Assembly (NCBI RefSeq): GCF_001640805.2
Contig: NC_066838.1
Span: 21,652,557-21,716,556 of the forward strand
Reading direction: 5' to 3'
DNA length: 64,000 nt
Origin: Lates calcarifer
Lineage: Eukaryota > Chordata > Actinopteri > Centropomidae
Made by a program: the position numbers and the translations under genes. Shown in pieces: positions 62,101 to 64,000 of this stretch; within the stretch, counting starts at the first letter, position 1, and every line of letters begins with the position of its first letter. Below the pieces are notes generated by a model, which was not told the origin of the DNA, searched no databases, and saw nothing but the letters and a program-made list of their open reading frames with translations.

Positions 62101-62858
62101 GTCTGTCATATTTTATGTCGTAGAATAATACGTTAAAATATCTTGAGCCTTGTGTTAACCACAGACTTTATTTCGGCCCTCTAACCAAAAGCCCATTCAA
62201 AATACCCATTGACTTTGGGACGAGGAAACCGGAAGTGTTACAATGCTAACTTATTTCGTCGAGTCATTCGTGCGCCACCCTCAACCTCCAAACTAATCAT
62301 ATCCCCATCAGTTTCAACTGTACTGTGCTTCCTGCTAATTAGCAACTGCTAGCATGCTAACATACTAACCTCAGACAGTGAACATGGTAAACATTATACC
62401 TGCCAAACTTCAGCACATTAGCTTTGACACTGTTAGCATGTTAGCAGGCTGATATTCGCATTTAGCGAGTACTGCCTCACAGAGCAGCTAGCACGGCTAT
62501 AGACTCTTGGTGTAGTTTGTCTGTATAAACAGTATAATCTGCTTTTTGTTCACTATGTTTTTGTTTACTTCTTAGACTAACAGCACTGCTCACAGTATAG
62601 ATATGGGCAGAGGAAGAGACAAGAGGTGATAAAATATCTTTACTGTTATAAATGCTTGCAAAATTAGCTGCAACCTGCAAGTACTTGGTTGTATTTACTC
62701 ACCGCTTTGTAGGTCTTCTTTTGGCCTGCATGTTTGGGTGCTCTGCCAGGGTCGGCACCCATCTCCACATGCATGGCATAGATGATGTCAAAGAAGTCTT
62801 CAACCACAGCTACACGCTTCAGGGAGGAGTTGTCTTGGGCAGAATTCCCATCTGAGCA
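51270..62858 (-). CDS. nol4l: NOL4L (nucleolar protein 4-like), ten 3' coding exons; 5' end outside window
   Basis: Vertebrate nuclear protein of the NOL4/NOL4L family; biochemical role poorly known. Coding exons are 62703-62858, 60035-60146, 57625-57734, 54918-55059, 53844-54136, 53577-53762, 53023-53211, 52795-52914, 52458-52649 (or 52636) and 51270-51490. The encoded blocks include [40 protein letters not shown], acidic/serine-rich linkers and a [12 protein letters not shown] run. They continue with [40 protein letters not shown] and [20 protein letters not shown], and end with [20 protein letters not shown] plus QQN. Phases agree everywhere except the penultimate exon, which needs at least one single-base shift (see findings). 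NOL4L rather than NOL4 is chosen because the neighbours map to human 20q; the protein alone does not exclude NOL4. Confidence 0.9.
51595..51690. repeat. Fragment of common fish dispersed repeat
   Basis: CCATCCATCATCTATACCGC, followed by AAGGGTCATCCCGAGAGGTG, TACATCCTGGCACAGGTCAA and CAGTCTATCACAGGG, a pattern common in fish. It lies in the last intron of NOL4L. The companion part of this repeat family is at 43305. Confidence 0.65.
51975..52225. repeat. Dispersed repeat in NOL4L last intron
   Basis: Contains GACCTGATGATGGATATCTG, GCGATCCATTCAATAGCTAT, TGAGATATTTCATTCAAAAC, CAGTCTGGACTAAAGTGGCG and CATCCCTGCAGCCACATCAC in the order seen in a very common fish repeat. Parts of the same family are at 14406, 61597 and 62320. 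Class unknown. Confidence 0.65.
53214..53405. repeat. Polypurine/polypyrimidine tract
   Basis: Almost pure G and A on the plus strand for about 190 bp (GAGAGAG, GGGGGAGG and AGAAAGAG words), hence a giant polypyrimidine tract on the transcribed NOL4L strand. It leads directly into the acceptor of the exon starting at 53211. It can in principle form triplex DNA. Confidence 0.85.
55060..57624. other. NOL4L intron
   Basis: Intron of 2.57 kb with no coding exon found. It holds a (CA)n run at 56096-56122 and a unique CpG-containing stretch around 55860-55960. Another unique stretch with GGATAATCCTAATTATG (about 57170-57187) might be regulatory. Confidence 0.5.
57930..58420. repeat. Dispersed family copy (CAGTGGTGGAAAGTA type), near full length
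   Basis: Runs from TATTTCCATTTTATGCCACA/CTACTTTACTTTTCACTCCA to a clear terminal sequence TACTTCTTCCACCACTGCAG (reverse complement CTGCAGTGGTGGAAGAAGTA). It lies in the NOL4L intron between exons 57625 and 60035. Confidence 0.7.
58421..60034. other. NOL4L intron, nothing seen
   Basis: AT-rich intronic DNA. No exon, RNA or recognisable repeat. Confidence 0.5.
61597..61665. repeat. Fragment of the family at 51975
   Basis: GGGACAATGAATGCCTGTAC, then AAATTGCATGGCAAACAATT and GTTGATATTTCAGTG follow the order of that family. Confidence 0.5.
62320..62470. repeat. GCTAGCATGCTAACA-type dispersed repeat
   Basis: CTAATTAGCAACTGCTAGCA, TGCTAACATACTAACC, GTGAACATGGTAAACATTAT and CACTGTTAGCATGTTAGCAG are typical of a very common fish repeat that usually adjoins the family at 51975. 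It is in a NOL4L intron. Confidence 0.65.
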
Positions 62859-64000
62859 CTGAAACACAGACAGAGGCTGGAGTTTAGCTTAATGTCCCAC
62901 CTCAGGCAAACAGAGGTGACTCAGGTGTATCATCTACAGTGATATTATGGCTGCAGTTGCAGATTCCTGCATCCATGTGATGTGAGCAGGGTCTTTAAGG
63001 CACATGAGTCATAGGTCATGTGGTTACACACAGTCAAACACACTGCACAAGGTGTCCTCAATATCACTGGAAAAAAAAACCACCTGCCTTGTTCTGTGCG
63101 GCTCTCTTCCCGCAGTCATTCAGTCTTTAAATTTCTCCTTCAAGTGGAAAAGTCTCGGCCCTGGCTGGGTCGGCAACCATCACCTCATCTCTGCCATGTT
63201 TAAAAATAACACCACCGACACTCTACAAGGCCAACAGTCCCTCCTACCACCACCTCTGGCAGCCATCCTGCCTCCCGTACTGCTGACCCTGTCGCCATAG
63301 AAACTACCACTGATTTCTCTCGGGCAGGTGTGCTGGGCAAAGGGTCATGTGACACACCATAGAAGTGGGATCGCCAGGACAACAGCCTCCATCCACATCG
63401 CCACATGGGGCTTTCCTCTCTTTTCTACCTCCATCTTTTTCTCAAAGTAACTCTTTCATTCCCTCCTCACACACAACCATCAACACTTTGCATTTTCCAC
63501 TAGATCTTATCGTGATATTCCTCCACCTGCTGATATTTTAAACATAAAGTGCCCCAGCAAGCATAAAATGGAACAAATGGATTTGGGCTTTTAATTAGGT
63601 TTTTTTTTTTTTTTTCCAGTTTCAGAGTCCATCTCCTTCACTGCAGATACAAGGCATGCTCTGACATTTTCTGGAGATTGGGTTCTAGGTGGCGAGTGAT
63701 CTTTTCTTGTTTGAGTGAGAGGAGGATCCCGAGTTCAAAAAGTTGTCCCCCTGGCATTGAGGAATCACACTCCACCACCCACCCCCCCACCTCCTCTATC
63801 CTTGACATTTCTGCACAGTTTCTGGGATCCTGACATTTCATTTTCTCGTTTTTTACCCCAACTGCGTCCTCTCTCCTGCCTCCACGTCTTCATCCCCTTC
63901 CTCCGTCCCGTCTTTCTTTTTCTTTCTTTTTCTTCCTTACTCCCCCCCCCTCTTCTTTCTCCTTGCTCCTGCTCTCCCAAGTGCGAGGTAATGATCGTTG
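62859..64000. other. NOL4L intron continuing past the window
   Basis: No upstream NOL4L coding exon was recognised here. The last 250 bp are pyrimidine-rich with TTTCTTTC and CCCCC runs. The 5' exons must lie to the right of the window. Confidence 0.5.

Larger units (their letters stand above)
60147..62702. other. NOL4L intron with low-complexity runs
   Basis: Holds A-runs near 60190, T-runs near 60262, a pyrimidine/proline-codon-rich stretch at 60550-60740 and a 15-nt C-run at 60978-60992. Repeat fragments follow at 61597-61665 and 62320-62470. No exon was recognised. Confidence 0.5.

Overview
The window is ordinary vertebrate nuclear DNA. It is AT-rich and intron-rich, with CpG-rich promoters, CA/TG microsatellites and many decayed DNA transposons. 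The protein sequences and the repeat families (Tc1/mariner, hAT, fold-back elements, LINE scraps) point to a teleost, probably a percomorph; that taxonomic placement is inference. No prokaryotic, viral or CRISPR-like system is visible.

Six genes are supported by spliced reading frames. From left to right they are SLC17A9 (minus, 11.3-18.3 kb), GID8 (minus, 20.1-23.2 kb), DNAJC5 (plus, 27.4-28.3 kb), TPD52L2 (plus, 32.4-37.0 kb), PPDPF (plus, 40.1-40.8 kb) and the 3' ten coding exons of NOL4L (minus, 51.3-62.9 kb, continuing past the right edge). A tRNA-Glu(CTC) lies between TPD52L2 and PPDPF. All but NOL4L have human counterparts on 20q13.33, and NOL4L is on 20q11.21, so the window is a rearranged piece of the human chromosome 20q linkage group. 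GID8 and SLC17A9 keep the adjacency and shared orientation they have in human.

The left 10 kb has no recognised protein-coding gene. It holds a minisatellite, three small spliced exons on the minus strand that share one open frame (unrecognised, possibly non-coding), and two hAT-type elements with intact 8-bp target duplications. A compact CCAAT/E2F promoter near 6.1 kb has splice donors pointing both ways. A Tc1 remnant follows, then a CpG- and E-box-rich unique stretch at 7.9-9.0 kb that may be regulatory. In human the next gene on this side of SLC17A9 is BHLHE23, so this may be its flanking regulatory territory (inference).

The genes do not form a pathway. They encode a vesicular nucleotide transporter, a subunit of the CTLH/GID ubiquitin ligase, a synaptic-vesicle co-chaperone, a D52-family trafficking protein, a small pancreatic progenitor factor and a nucleolar-protein-4-like factor. 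The most notable anomaly is one NOL4L exon (52458-52649), which cannot be read in the conserved frame without at least one single-base shift. Other points of interest are a perfect 24-bp hairpin at 42.8 kb, a fold-back element 41 bp from an SLC17A9 splice donor, and several repeat families with multiple copies inside the window. I found no convincing undescribed biological system.
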